64,000 nucleotides of DNA, taken from positions 19,064,501 to 19,128,500 of the forward strand of contig CM072874.1 in assembly GCA_036937835.1 (NCBI GenBank), given 5' to 3'. This DNA comes from Pampus argenteus. Lineage: Eukaryota > Chordata > Actinopteri > Scombriformes > Stromateidae. This document shows, piece by piece, positions 49,771 through 61,788 of the stretch. The position numbers and the translations under genes were made by a program. Within the stretch, counting starts at the first letter, position 1, and each line of letters begins with the position of its first letter. The notes under the pieces were generated by a model that saw nothing but the letters and a program-made list of their open reading frames with translations, was not told where the DNA came from and did not search any database.

Positions 49771-52700
49771 CATTTAGCGGGTCAGCGTGTGTTGGTGTCC
49801 AGCCGCTGCTGCATGCAGGAAACTGTGGCTCAAGTGGTTTTATTGGCTGTTTCTTTCAGATACCCGTTTTTATGAGTTTCCTCACGGCTTGACTTTGGAT
49901 GAGAAAGGAAGTCCACGATTTTTGTTTTCTTTTTGTTTTTCACCCTTAGCAACTTCGCAGTCCGTGGTATCTTATTCTGGCACAAGAGTGGCCTACAGCA
50001 AACATAGGGAGAATAGAACATGATTGGTGCTTCACAGCTGTTAAGTAATGCCCTCTGGATAGACGACAGTCATGCACACAGGCTGAAATTGTACCTTTAT
50101 TTTATTGTTATTGTAAGAAGCAGTGCCATGTCTGTGTATCTTTTTATAACTTCTTTTGTAACATCCTCTACTGATTGGTTTAACACCTGACCGAGTGTGA
50201 GCTAAAGTGGTGGTGTACTCTCTGCAGTTCATACTCCCATCTGTATACAGCTGCTGTAGACTTCAGCCATGATTACACAGCTGTAGACTCAGTCTGCATT
50301 TTTCACTATGTTTTTATTAAAAAAAAACAATTGTACAGGACCAGACATGATAATGAAAAGGGGAGTTTGGAAAGTAGAATAAAGGACGCAGAGTTTATTC
50401 ATACAGTGCCGGAGGTTCTTTGTGTGTGCACATGTGTACAGTATGTATGTGTGTGTGTTCCCCCACCCCTCACACACACAGGGTGTGCTTCAGACATGTA
50501 GCCTGGGGAAACAGGGGCCTTGTCGGGAGCAAACACAGCAGGACTCCACCACAAACTGGCTTCTAATATACGGGGGTACAGCAGGCCTGATTAGGCTGGC
50601 AAACAGTGGGGAGCTGGGAGAGAGAGACTCCTACGTGCCTCTCTCTCTCTCCAGCTCACACACACATTCACATAAACACATACCTTTAAACCCCACCCCC
50701 ACCTCTTTCGGTACCCCCTTGGTGGCCTGCCAGATTATTAGTGAAAGCAGGAAAACATGACTTGTTTCTTCACTGTAGATGACTATGCTGCTACGGTTTG
50801 AGCTTGTTTTCATGCAAAGCTCTGCGCAGGTTTCATATTCCTTGTTGTCAGGAGAAAACTCAAATGTAAAGGTTAGTTCCAGGTTAAGATTGAAAATGAA
50901 TTCTTGACCTTAGAAACAGTGGTTGACAAAAAAAAAAAAAATCTTACCAGTTGCTGTTTTTGCACGTGTGATGGAATTTTACTTTAGATGCTCATATTTT
51001 TATGAGCAAACTCCTGACTCTGAGCACTGCTTCTATTTATCATCCTCTTAAAGCCTTTCTTAGCTTCAGATATGGATGCTTTGTATTTTCTTTTTTTAGA
51101 AAACCAAGACTATTTGAAAATGAATATTTCATATTAATAATTGCTTTTGAGATTTATAATGGACTATATAGGTATAGTAACAATAAAAACATGTCGTTAC
51201 AAAATGCATTTTATTAGAACTCTGAAGGTGAATGATGAAGCTCATTTCAGAACAGAAATATGTCTGTCTGTCTGTTTTTGGTGAAACTGACAGTAACCAT
51301 GGCACCATAAACAAAATATAGCAGGAAGAAATTGTGCAATGAGCATTTACTTAAACCATGTCACTCAAGAGTAAACATCTACAATGAGTAGTTTACTAAA
51401 GCATGACAGCCAATGGATAAAACAAGCAACTAGTGAACTCTGTACAGCCTCTTCTGGAACCAGCCAACCCTGATGCACACATTCTGATAGCTCATTTTGC
51501 TCATAAGAACCAGGGTTATTGATATGTTTTTGACAGTAAGATAGACGATGTTAAACAGCTGGAAATGAAGGTGAAGATTTAATATTCATTCCTGACTTTC
51601 AGCATTTGCCTTAAAAAAAAAAAACCCTCACCAAATCAAGTTTTCTACCTCTAAGGCATCTTTATAGGTGCACTGATCATGAAAAATCAAGTAGCACCTT
51701 GTTTCCTCCCTCAGCGTCTGACTTGCTGACCATAAACCAGATGCCACTAGAGCTGCCACGTCCCTCACCTTCATGTTTAAGTCATCACGTTCCCCGCAGG
51801 CCTCTGATTCCCCGGTTTGGGCTTTTTGTTGGTGACCCAGCACGGTGCAGTGCTAGAGGGTGGGGGACCGTGCTGACTCCACTCACTGGCCGTCCTGTAA
51901 ATCGCTCTTTTATGGCCCTTGTAATGATCCCCCAGCCAGCAATCTCTACTCCGCCGCACTGCAGATAGAACCTGCCGCTTCTGGCAGTCGACATGGTGGG
52001 GGGTGGGGAGGGTGATCTGGATGGTTGGAGGAGGTATAGTGGGAGACTGGAAAACACACTTTGCGTCACCATGCCCTCACACACACACACACAAGCAGAC
52101 ACATGCAGTTCACGTTCATTTAAATGCATACCTTTTCACACCCCATCTACCTTAATCCTGACTTCCTGTGTAAAAGGTCATACATAGAAAGAGTGTTTTT
52201 ACCTCGCTCCAAGTTGGCGAGGTCCAACTGTGTGCAATGGTACATCATCGAGCGTAGATGTTTCCTCATGCACAACCTGATTGCCTTGATAGCTTTAGCC
52301 TTTTACGTCATCTGTTCCAAATCTGGTGCGAGAACAGATCTTTCATTTACCAACACTGAAGCTAATCTCAGAAACCCATAATGATCTTGAACACAACCCT
52401 CACTGTCAAGAGAGAACATGACATTATGATGCTCCTTTCTAGTTTCCTCGGAGCTCCATCGAAGCTAAATATCATCAGCTTTGCCAAACACATCATACCC
52501 AGTTAAACAGCAAAAACGGCGGGTCGGAAACATTCCTTTTGTTTAATTGTAGCACTTTTGTACTGTTTGTTGATACATCTATAAGTGAAGAAAGAAATGA
52601 AAAAAAAATGCATAAGCAACAAAGACAATGGAATGCAAATTGAATATATTATATGCAAATTGATCCACATCAAGCTCTAAAAAATATGTTGCATGTCGAG

Positions 52701-54307
52701 ATAAAATTCTCATCATGTACTTTAACAATCGACAAAGTCTGTTGAACAAATGTAGTTTCAGTTTAATGTGCGTTTCAGTTGTTTAGGGTTTTCTAGAACC
52801 AATTCCTGGAAAAACTCACCATTTGCTGTTTTTGGGAATGTTTTTGTGCTACAGGAACCACTTTTTTGTATTAAAGCAATCGAGAAAAATTGTGAGTTGC
52901 GAATGTGATACTGTGTGTCACTTAGCTGTATTGTAAATAATAATAACTAAAATAATAAGTTGCATTATAAACACAGAGTAGTGTCTGTGACACTAGTTTC
53001 ACTTGCTTCACTCTCATATCTCAGAGCATGTAAATGTCACAAAAAACACTTACAACCTCTTACAGAATTTAATTAATTTAATTAATACAAAACTACATCT
53101 TGCGATAAAATAAGGAACAAGTCCGCTTTTAGAGCAGAAGCATTAAAAGTGACACTTTTGTACACATTTTAATCAGAATCACTTGATATCTTATGATATC
53201 TTATTCATAACCACTGCTGTGTTAACGGCATCTGGTTTCAAATCATCTGATTTTTTAAAAATTGCCTCTCTGCATAAGAATTACAAATATACCAACCCTG
53301 AGAATACACAGTACCTGCACATTTTCTCTGCACCTAACTGGGAATTCACATAGAAAGCGAGAAGTGGCTGTTCAATCCACTACAACAGCATCTCTGTCCA
53401 CAGAAGCAGCCGTCTGAGAGGACAGCGACTGACCAAACTGCCTTCACCGGCACTGACTGCAGACATTTACTGAACCAAAACAGTTTTCATGTTGGCTCAA
53501 CAGTCAACATTATTTATTGATTCATTGACTTTATTCCCCCGCCCACCGTAGGGATGTTCAAAACATTTATACAGCAGGATATTTGTGTAATTTTAACCTG
53601 CCTGTCCACTCTGCAGCAGCGGGGTGGAGCTTCAGGTGTCTGATACTGCACGTCAACAACTGGAGATCAGAGCTGTCCACCGAGTCAGACATGGCGTGCT
53701 CCAAAAAGTCAAAGTAGACAACACAAACATGTTTGGACACATTTAATATCAATAAACTTTGAGTAAACAAGTAAACAGTGAGCCACTGAGCGTAGACTGT
53801 TCTGTTCAGGACCCTCCTCCACTGCTGCAGAGGAAATGAATTAGTTTGAGTGGATATTCTTACTCAGGATCAAATTTGATGATTTTGAAATTGCATAGGG
53901 CCTAACTGGAAATGATGTGTGTGATGGTCAAATAACAAAACATCTACTGAATGTTGTGTGAGTTCATTAAACCCTCAAGTCTCTGCATGAGGTGTCACTA
54001 AAACATGTTTATGTTTGTGATTTTTATTAAGTCCATAATAATAAAACCATAAGCATGAACACAGCTGCTGATCAGAGCTGCACAGAGTCAGAGAAAAGTT
54101 TTTCATGGAGATCAAGTGTCTATAATGTTCCACCGCACTTGTTGCTGTTGGTTTGTTTCTTGTTGTTTTATTTCTCAGTTGCTACACACATCACCGCACT
54201 CTAAAACTGACATGGCCAGCTCACTCTACCAGTTGTTTCAATTTAAATGATGTTGTTAACTACGGAAGCGTATTGCATTCACTTGAAATTAAAAAAAAAA
54301 AATCCTG

Positions 54308-54432
54308 TTTTTCTGAGTAATTTTTTTTCCTCTTGTTTTTCTGAGTAATTTTTTTTCCTCCTGTTTTTCTGAGTAATTTTTTTTCCTCCTGTTTTTCTGA
54401 GTAATTTTTTTTAACCTGTTTTTCGAGGTAAT
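54308..54432 (-). repeat. left subterminal tandem array of the fold-back element
   Basis: CTGAGTAA recurs at 54313, 54341, 54369 and 54397, an exact 28-base period, with a degenerate fifth unit near 54424. Confidence 0.9.
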
Positions 54433-54850
54433 TTGTTTTCTATTGAGATACTTAGAACGGAAGCAAACATGGCCGGCTTGTTTAGTTTCTCTGACTTCAC
54501 TGTGTAAGAGAGAGAGAATTAGAGGTATAAACTGAAACCCAAAATATTCAAGAGAAACATGATTGATGTCACTATAGTGAAATCCATCTCGACAAAATTG
54601 AAGGAATATTCTGCCGTCGCACTCGTTCACAAAAAGCATTTTTCACAGAAACTCAATGAAGGAAAAGAGAGTTAGAAAGTGCTGATAAGAATAAGACAAG
54701 CTTCATTAATAGCACATTTGGATGCGTGCGGGTGTATAATCATCGTATGCTGGCAGGCTGTGATGTGTTGTCTTAATTAGGTTTTACTTTTGATCTGGGT
54801 TTAAGACACTGGGAGATAGTCCTGTCTTTAAGTCATATATGGTATTAGTT

Positions 54851-55008
54851 TGTCGACTTTACGCAGGCACCTGAAGACTTTGCGGTTGTTCAGAAGGAAA
54901 GCCCATTCAGATCTCATAGACATAGCAATGTTTCTCGAGGATCAGCTGGATATATATGGCATGCTCCATGGATACATCTATCCATGGGCATGTACGTGCG
55001 GGACAGGA
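54851..55008 (+). pseudogene. remnant of an integrase-like transposon protein
   Basis: An open frame without an ATG at its start reads LSTLRRHLKTLRLFRRK, then SDLIDIAMFLEDQLD and YGMLHGY. This strongly resembles the N-terminal region of fish 'integrase core domain' proteins, which have a LFRRK..SD....V..FL..QL...G.LHGYRWMH pattern before the DDE (rve) catalytic domain. The match ends at HGY, after which the frame runs into the element's own right-arm repeats (residues such as EKQGGKNNSEKQGEK). The catalytic domain is missing. It is the internal leftover of the fold-back transposon. Confidence 0.5.
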
Positions 55009-55042
55009 GTCACCATGGATGGACGGGAGTCACTTGCAGGTT

Positions 55043-55312
55043 GGATTTTCTCGCGGGATTTAAAAAGTATCGCGATAATTTACAAAAAAAATTTGCACGA
55101 AAAACAGGGTGGAAAAAATAACTCGGAAAAACAGGGGGAAAAATTACATCGAAAAACAGGATGGGTGTTCTCGCGGGATTGCGAAGTATCGCGATAATTT
55201 AGGACAAAATTTGCACGAAAAACAAGGTGGAAAAAAATAACTCGGAAAAACAGGAAAAAAATTACTCAGTAAAACAGGAGAAAAAAAATTACTCAGAAAA
55301 ACAGGAGGTTTT
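55043..55312 (+). repeat. right subterminal array and 120-base duplication of the fold-back element
   Basis: TCTCGCGGGATT...TATCGCGATAATTT...TTTGCACGAAAAACA occurs twice, 120 bases apart (55051 and 55171). After that come AACTCGGAAAAACAGG and ATTACTCAG(A/T)AAAACAGGAG units in inverted orientation to the left array. Confidence 0.85.
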
Positions 55313-58300
55313 TTTTTTTTTCAAGTGAATGCAATACGCTTCCGTAGTTAACTTATAGTTTGTTTTCCAAACCCTTTTTCACTGGAGGCCATGGTAATGA
55401 ATTGGCAACTGTTACAGTCAGTTATTACAGTAATGATTAGCTATGGTTTCATCTGTAATTATAATATAAAACGTGCTATTAGGGAAAGGTTGTGACGTTT
55501 TAACAAACTACGTTCATTTTGTGAAATGAGGAGATAACAAGACAGTTTTCTTATTGACAAATAATCATTGGTGTGTAGTAATACCAATAAAAATGTTGTT
55601 CTAGTGAGATTTTATTTTAAAATCTGCTATGCAATCATATAAACATTATTTGTGTGTATAATAAATCCCAGACAAAGTCTTTTAAGGATTGTATGAGTCT
55701 ACAGGTTGATTCACAGTGTATCTACATCTGCATGAAACAAATAACACATTCTGCTGTCATATGGATTATCACTTTTAATTGCTGCATTAGTTTTGTTGTA
55801 GTCATGTCTTTGCTGTTGGTGTATGTTCTGTCATGCACACATGGTTGTCTATGTATTTACCAGCCAGTACATGTGTTGTGGACTCTGTATCCCTACCCAC
55901 AATGCCCCTGGGTCCTCAGGCCCTGCAGTGCCACATCTCCTTGACAGCACATATCTGTGAATAGATGTGTTGGTTAGGATATGCCTTTCTATCCCTGCGT
56001 GATGTTTATAAACAATCAAACAAAGAGGCATTTTGTTGACAATAGTGGGCTGATATATATTATTCTTCCTTTAGAAAAAAAGGAGGTTAAATTAGCAAAA
56101 CCTATTGGCAGAATTAATCACTTAATAATATAATAAACATAACACAGAGACTGAATGTAACTTTCCCTGTTCCCTGTTTGCCCCGCCCCTGTCTCCCTCT
56201 TCTTCACCCCCACCCAGATTCTTCCCCACCTCACCACAAGCAGACATTAAACAGAAAAGGCTGAGGCTCTCCACTTTGCACGTGACCCCCCTGTTTAGTA
56301 TTCCTGCCACGTCTGGCTGAGAGAGCGGCATTAAATTGGGATCAGGCAGATTAGAGTATAATATAGACGACTATTAAAGGCTGCAAATGAGAGTCATGGG
56401 TTGGAGCCTTAGCAGGGACACAGCTTTCCTCCATGCCAGTGCAGGCCACTGCAATATATGTACTTGCACCACACACACACACACACACACACCTGATCGT
56501 CATAAAGCAAACAACTACCAGTAGGTGCAAAATCACTGTATTATCACAAAAAAACCTATACTTGTTATTGTATTTTACATAATTTATTTTATCTTTAGAC
56601 TGAATGCCTTTTTTTGGGTAGTCAAATGTCTTGCTCAGTGGCACCTCAACAGTGAGGAGAAGGGGGACAAGCATTGATTTTTCTTTTCTCCGCAGATTTA
56701 CCGTACTCCTGCTGATTTTAGGGCAATATTCCATTCAGAAGCCTTTGTAAACATTACCTGCTGTGTTACTGTAATCACTGAAACACAAAGTGGTAAAGAA
56801 GAAGTTAACTGGATATTTAAGTGTGCTTTCACACCTGATCTCTTTGATTCAGGTTCAGTGTGTGTGTATGCCCGTTTGGTTTGGTGAAAGCATCCTGTTT
56901 CATGAGAACATAAATATACATATTCAAGACATATAAACTCTGCATGCCTGTCAGTCACTTGAATTTGATATCTCCAAGGGTCCATGGTTAATGATAGATG
57001 TGACATCAACAATACTTTAAGTTACCAGTCAGTCCATATGACCGTATGTAAGCATTTGTAATAAATCAGTGAGAACATGAAACAAACTAGAAGCAATGTG
57101 GATCGAAAGAACCAAACTACAGGTATGAAAGAGACCTAAAACTGCCTGTAGGCCTTCTTCCCATAGAGGGTGTAGAGAAACATCACGGTACTACTGCAAT
57201 CTATGATAGGTGAGGAAATCACAAATCAAGATTGGCACCCCTGTAGTGGTGGTATCAAAATACACACTGTGGCAGACGGTGATGCACATCCTTTCCCCCA
57301 CTGATCTGACCCGAGGACACTGAACATGAATGAGATGAGACATACTGTAAACGACACCAAGTTTCACTGCGATTGTGTCTTTTTTCTTTTTTTTTTTAAT
57401 AAAAACATGTGCAATCAGAATAATTTGAAAGATGCTATACTTACGCTGAAATTTCACACATAGAGGCTTTCAGACTAGAAAATGTTTGATGTTTTCAAAT
57501 GTTATGAAGAAAGCAGTACTGTATATGCATTTAGCTCTGAGCAGTGTTTGCATGACTGTCTTGTATTTCAAATCCTAAAATGACTTTATGTCCATTCTTC
57601 CGTCATTGCTTGTTGCTGTTTTAAATGTCAAAAACTTCCTCGTTAAAGATGCTTTTTCTGTTTACGCCGTACAAGTAAAACCACTGGATTAAAAAAATAA
57701 CAAAATATGTGCCACCAGTCTTACAGGGTTATATAACACACTGCCATGTGTCCTTATGATAATTCATGAGTGTAGAGAAAGTGTCAGAACAGAACAGAAT
57801 TCATCACTGCCAAATATCAAAATTGCTCTTCTGAGACAAGATTCATATGCACCAAAATGTTTTATTATCAGTCAATCTCCTATCCCAAGTTTTTCTATAA
57901 GCTTTAATTCCATTGTAATATTCTGCCACACTGGCCATAAGGGCAGCAGCTTTTTTTATTCCCCAAGCAAAAATGCTCATTAATCCAACATGTACTACAT
58001 ACAGCAGCTCATTATGGACCATTGCACAGTGTATCTGGGGGATCTTATGTGAGTGACATTCCCTATAAAAGGCAGCTGGTAACAATGTAGGTGACACTCT
58101 GAAGCTTAGCACTGTCGCTGGACCATATCCCATCCACTTAAAGACCTTTTTTTGATCTCTAGCTGAACCTTGTCCGTATGTTCAGCATGTCCTTTAGGGA
58201 ATGTCACGAAGCTGCCACGCTATTAAAAGTACAGCGAGGGAGGGAGAAGTGCTTTGGAGTGGAGCTCATATTATATCTTGAATTGTTCTCTCTCCATTAA

Positions 58301-58599
58301 TGTGTCTGAGTAGATGTATGGTAAAAGCACCATAGACAGATGAACTCAAGAAACTGGAGTCATTGGCCTTGGCGTTAAGTATTCTTTAAGTGATTAGAAG
58401 TATGTGTTAGTGTTTATATAAGAACATGTAAATAAAATATCATATAGTTATGTGCTTATGTGGGTGTTATACACAATTAAATCACTTACTGTGCACAGAA
58501 TAAAGTAACCCTGGTGGTTTGGTAAAATGTAACCTTAAAACAGGAAAAGACACTAGACTCAGCTGGAGACAGACTCAGACAGTGTTGGAACTGACAGGC

Positions 58600-59010
58600 A
58601 GAACACTCTTATATCCATCTGATCTGGACAAACATCTCTGAGACCGAACAGTCACTGTTGATAACATTAGTCCTTCCCCACCGTGAAGGCTGGTGGTGTT
58701 CCACAAGGCTCAATCCTTGGCCCTATTTTGATGAAATGCAATTGTATGTCTCATTCTGTTCCCGAAATCATAGACAGAGTCTTGTTCAATCTTGATATTT
58801 ACAAATCAGGAATAAGTTTAAGTGAAGATGCAGCAGTTGACCATCTATAATACTAGACGTAGAACATATCTCTCCAGTCCTGCTGAACTCCTTTGCTTCA
58901 GAATTCAATTTAAGATTCTACCGTATTAATTGCTTTTAAATCTCTACAGTCTGACTCTGCTTTTTCAGATCTTTCAACCCCTTATTGTGCTTTATCAACC
59001 CACCTTTGAT
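58600..59010 (+). pseudogene. degraded L2-like LINE ORF2 fragments
   Basis: VKAGGVPQGSILGPIL (58683-58730) is the block just before the catalytic YADD of LINE reverse transcriptase. Further on, FRIQFKIL (58898-58921) is the C-terminal RI.FKIL motif of the same protein. YADD itself and much between are deleted, and stops are present. It lies in the intron about 300 bases before the third coding exon. Confidence 0.7.
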
Positions 59011-59045
59011 TGATAGTGAGAAATTCATACCCCTTCTATAGCAAG

Positions 59046-59063
59046 GCATTCTGGGAAATGTAG
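59046..59063 (-). promoter_or_regulatory. ZNF143/THAP11-like motif
   Basis: GCATTCTGGGAAATGTAG is one mismatch from the reverse complement of the ACTACAATTCCCAGAATGC promoter motif (minus its outer base). It lies 240 bases upstream of the third coding exon. Confidence 0.35.
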
Positions 59064-59302
59064 GTAATCAGTACGCAAGTGGCTGCACCGGGAGAATAAA
59101 TTGCAGCACAAAAAAATCTCTCAAACTCCTCAAATGCGCTTATGGGCCTTAAAAATGCAGTCAAATGAGAATGTCCAAAACTTCAACATTTACTACTAAC
59201 ACACAATCAATAATATAACCATGAATTGTTGTCTAACAAAATACAACAGCAATATGAACTGACACATACCGTCCCTCTCTCCCCTCTCTGTTTTCTCTTC
59301 AG

Positions 59303-59474
59303 ACATCCATTGTTCCCCCTGCTGGCATTGCTGTTTGAGAAATGTGAGCAGGCCACACAGGGGTCCGAATGCATCACGTCAGCCAGCTTTGATGTGGACA
59401 TTGAAAACTTTGTGCACCAGCAGGAGCGAGATCATAAACCCTTCTTCAGTGAAGATCCAGAGCTGGATAATTTG
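59303..59474 (+). CDS. pknox2: pknox2 third coding exon (residues 76-133, first part of MEIS/PKNOX N-terminal domain)
   Basis: The acceptor tctcttcag ends at 59302, and the donor gtaagt starts at 59475. The first base completes Arg76, then 57 codons run from HPLFPLLALLFEKCEQ to DPELDNL and end in phase 0. This is the HR1 part of the MEIS/PKNOX N-terminal domain, the leucine-rich surface that in PREP proteins contacts PBX and drives nuclear retention of the dimer. The stretch CITSASFDVDIENFVHQQ is diagnostic: PKNOX1 has different residues after QGSE and after the FV. That makes this a pknox2 orthologue and not pknox1. The preceding intron is 16.4 kb. There are no internal stops and the exon looks fully functional. 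Confidence 0.97.
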
Positions 59475-59984
59475 GTAAGTCAACGGCTGTGACAAATAAT
59501 AGATGTTTAATCATTAAGACAACATAGGCATCAACCACTTTGATTTCAAGTCCATGTATTATGGCACCTCTTGAATTAAATGTTTTAACCAGCACTGTAA
59601 TATTAAGGTTTTCAGAAACTTGAAAAGGAATACAATAATAAAAATAGTAAAGCTGCAGAAATGCATGTTCACAGTGCACCTCATCATTTCTACTCCTAAT
59701 CATTCCCTCCTTTTCCATGTAATCTTTCCCATCCTCCGCCTGCACTTACCCTCACACAACAGCTAGCAGTAATTACAGACAAAGAAAAGGGATTGCTGAT
59801 CATGTTCACTGAGAGTGGGGGGGGGTGTTGAAGCCATACAGAGACAAGAAAAGTGCACTTTTGCCATTGCGGTACTCGGGACGGCAGGCCGACAAGTGCT
59901 GAACAGTCAATTAACCCTGCATCTGTGTGTTTTATGAGGCACTATGTGCGGGCATCCCTCCCAGAGGGCACTAACTCTTCCACG

Positions 59985-60140
59985 GGGCAGTAATGTTACA
60001 CTGGGCCTGACTGGCTGCGATGGGCACAAGAGTTACTGGTCCCTTGATTAAGCGAGCACAGTTTAATTAGCTGATTTATCTCCTCCTTGGCCAAGCACTT
60101 TTCTGTCCATTCTGTTGACCTTGAATGGTGACTTTGAAAA
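59985..60140. promoter_or_regulatory. candidate conserved non-coding element in the intron
   Basis: A repeat-free block with GATTAAGCGAG (NKX-like), GTTTAATTAGCTG and TGACCTTGAATGGTGACC-like nuclear-receptor half-sites, at moderate GC. Confidence 0.32.
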
Positions 60141-61770
60141 ATTGCACTACTGTGTTCCCCGCATAGTGGAGAGAAGAGAAGAAAATACTGACTTATATCG
60201 ATACCGTAAATTAATTGAATAATTGAAACCCCTAACTAGAGTCAGACTGAATCATAGTTTTAGCTAAATTTAACTCACTATAGGCCTTTTCACCATTTCA
60301 CTTTCAAAACAACATTCTTGATATGTTAAAATTGTCGGGTTTTTTTCAGTTGGATATGCTGTTATCTATAACTGTCGGGAAATAAACCTGGACCCAAGTT
60401 GTTTCCTAGCAACACAACTCCAATGAAACGGTCTGTTAAATATCAGACATTTGGCTGTCTGTGTCTTCTTCCTCCGTTATGATAGGAGTTCCTCTCTGAC
60501 CCCTGCTATTACATTTATTTGAATTACCTGAGTATGTTTCCACTGTAGGGGAGGATTTGAGGAGTGTCAGTCAGTAAAACCTACACTCAAACCTGCCTCG
60601 TCAGCTTTAAGAAGCTGCTAAAAGAATTCCATTAGGACATGTTTCACTGGAGATTTTTAATGTCCCTTGATGGTCTACATGTTGCCTGGTGTCTTTACTT
60701 GCATACGAATAACCCTGTTTCAAAAGAATACAGAGTGCAGCTAGGGTTAATTATTTGGCAGAACAACAGCGGAATTATAACTGATTATCAGCACAAAATA
60801 GTATTTCCAATCACTCCTGTGTGACAGTTGGGTACATTATTTCCAAAAGCCAAATAATGACTTCAAAGCTACAACAACAGGAGGTGCACACACAGTGAAC
60901 ACTGTTATCTTTTGTTTCTCTTTATAGTTTTTTACAGGTTAATTGCAAGTAAGTGAAAACTTATTTGAGCATAACATAACATTGTATCAACGTCAATAGT
61001 ATGTAAACAATGATGAAAATAAGTATTTTATTTATGTATGTGTTGTAGTCCATGAAGCGAGCTTTAGAGCAACCAGTGGTGTGTTTGCCTTTCTGCATAT
61101 TAGAGACTCTTTGTTGACTTCTGGCTTTGGGAGAGGGAAGGATGAAAGGATTACAGCCCTCCTGTATACTTGCAATCTATATGCATATTTCACATACATA
61201 TACGTGTTTGACAGGACAACATCAATGTCTCTGTTTTCTGATCTGGCACAGCTGTTATTGAGGTTTGATTAGGTTAAGCCATGAAAACAACTTGTGTGCC
61301 TTCCATTACCCATACCAACATACTATACTAAGTATGCAGGAAAATTATTTAATATGTCCCAATACATAGTATATCAAATTCAGTATGCCAAAAATACCAG
61401 AATGTCCTACTGCATCGGGTCGCATTTTGAAGACAGAAATGTAGCACCAATCAATTTAAAACAATCCCAATTTTTGTGCTATAGACTGTGATGGATTTAT
61501 GATCAAGATGGCCAAACGTCAAGAGATAATGTTATTGCAGTAGTATGTATATTGCATACAACACTATGTACTTTGTAAGGGCAGCTGCAGTACATAGTAA
61601 AAATAAAAAGTAAAAGTATGGTATTGATTGATTTGATCATGAAAAATTGTGGTTTGCTTTAAAATTAATACTTCATTTAGGCCTGTGTTGTCATGGTTAC
61701 AATACTAACCACTTGGTTATGGTTAGGTTGTGGTCATGGTTGAACGAAAGCAATAAGATGCTAACTTATT

Positions 61771-61788
61771 GCATTGTGGGAAATGTAG
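61771..61788 (-). promoter_or_regulatory. second ZNF143/THAP11-like motif
   Basis: GCATTGTGGGAAATGTAG differs from the copy at 59046-59063 by one base. It lies at the end of a dispersed repeat fragment, so it may be repeat-derived. Confidence 0.3.

Larger units (their letters stand above)
54260..55347. mobile_element. fold-back DNA transposon with TTAA target site
   Basis: A perfect terminal inverted repeat (CTACGGAAGCGTATTGCATT plus CACTTG at the left end and its exact complement at the right end) is flanked on both sides by TTAA (54256-54259 and 55348-55351). Inside each end are arrays of a roughly 28-base unit containing TTTTTCTGAGTAATTTTTTT, in opposite orientations, so the two halves can fold back. 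The 1088-base copy is non-autonomous, with a small coding remnant of an integrase-like protein in its middle. TTAA duplication is typical of piggyBac and Kolobok elements, but the superfamily is not certain. Confidence 0.85.
42892..59302 (+). other. pknox2 16.4 kb intron between second and third coding exons
   Basis: Begins gtacgt and ends ttcag. Apart from the repeats, transposons and candidate elements listed separately, I see no additional exon. Repeat-poor segments 48100-49000, 49350-50300 and 51000-54200 have no recognised content beyond short homopolymers and small CA/CT tracts (near 50641-50652, 52078-52092 and 56467-56492). Confidence 0.8.

Noticed and set aside
51699..52129. Overlapping 89- and 114-codon open frames on both strands
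   Set aside because: Both strands look equally open, no motif, no conserved splice borders. Chance in GC-richer intron DNA.
54289..54639. 116-codon minus-strand open frame with KKITQKNRRKK repeats
   Set aside because: This is simply the translation of the 28-base tandem array of the fold-back transposon.
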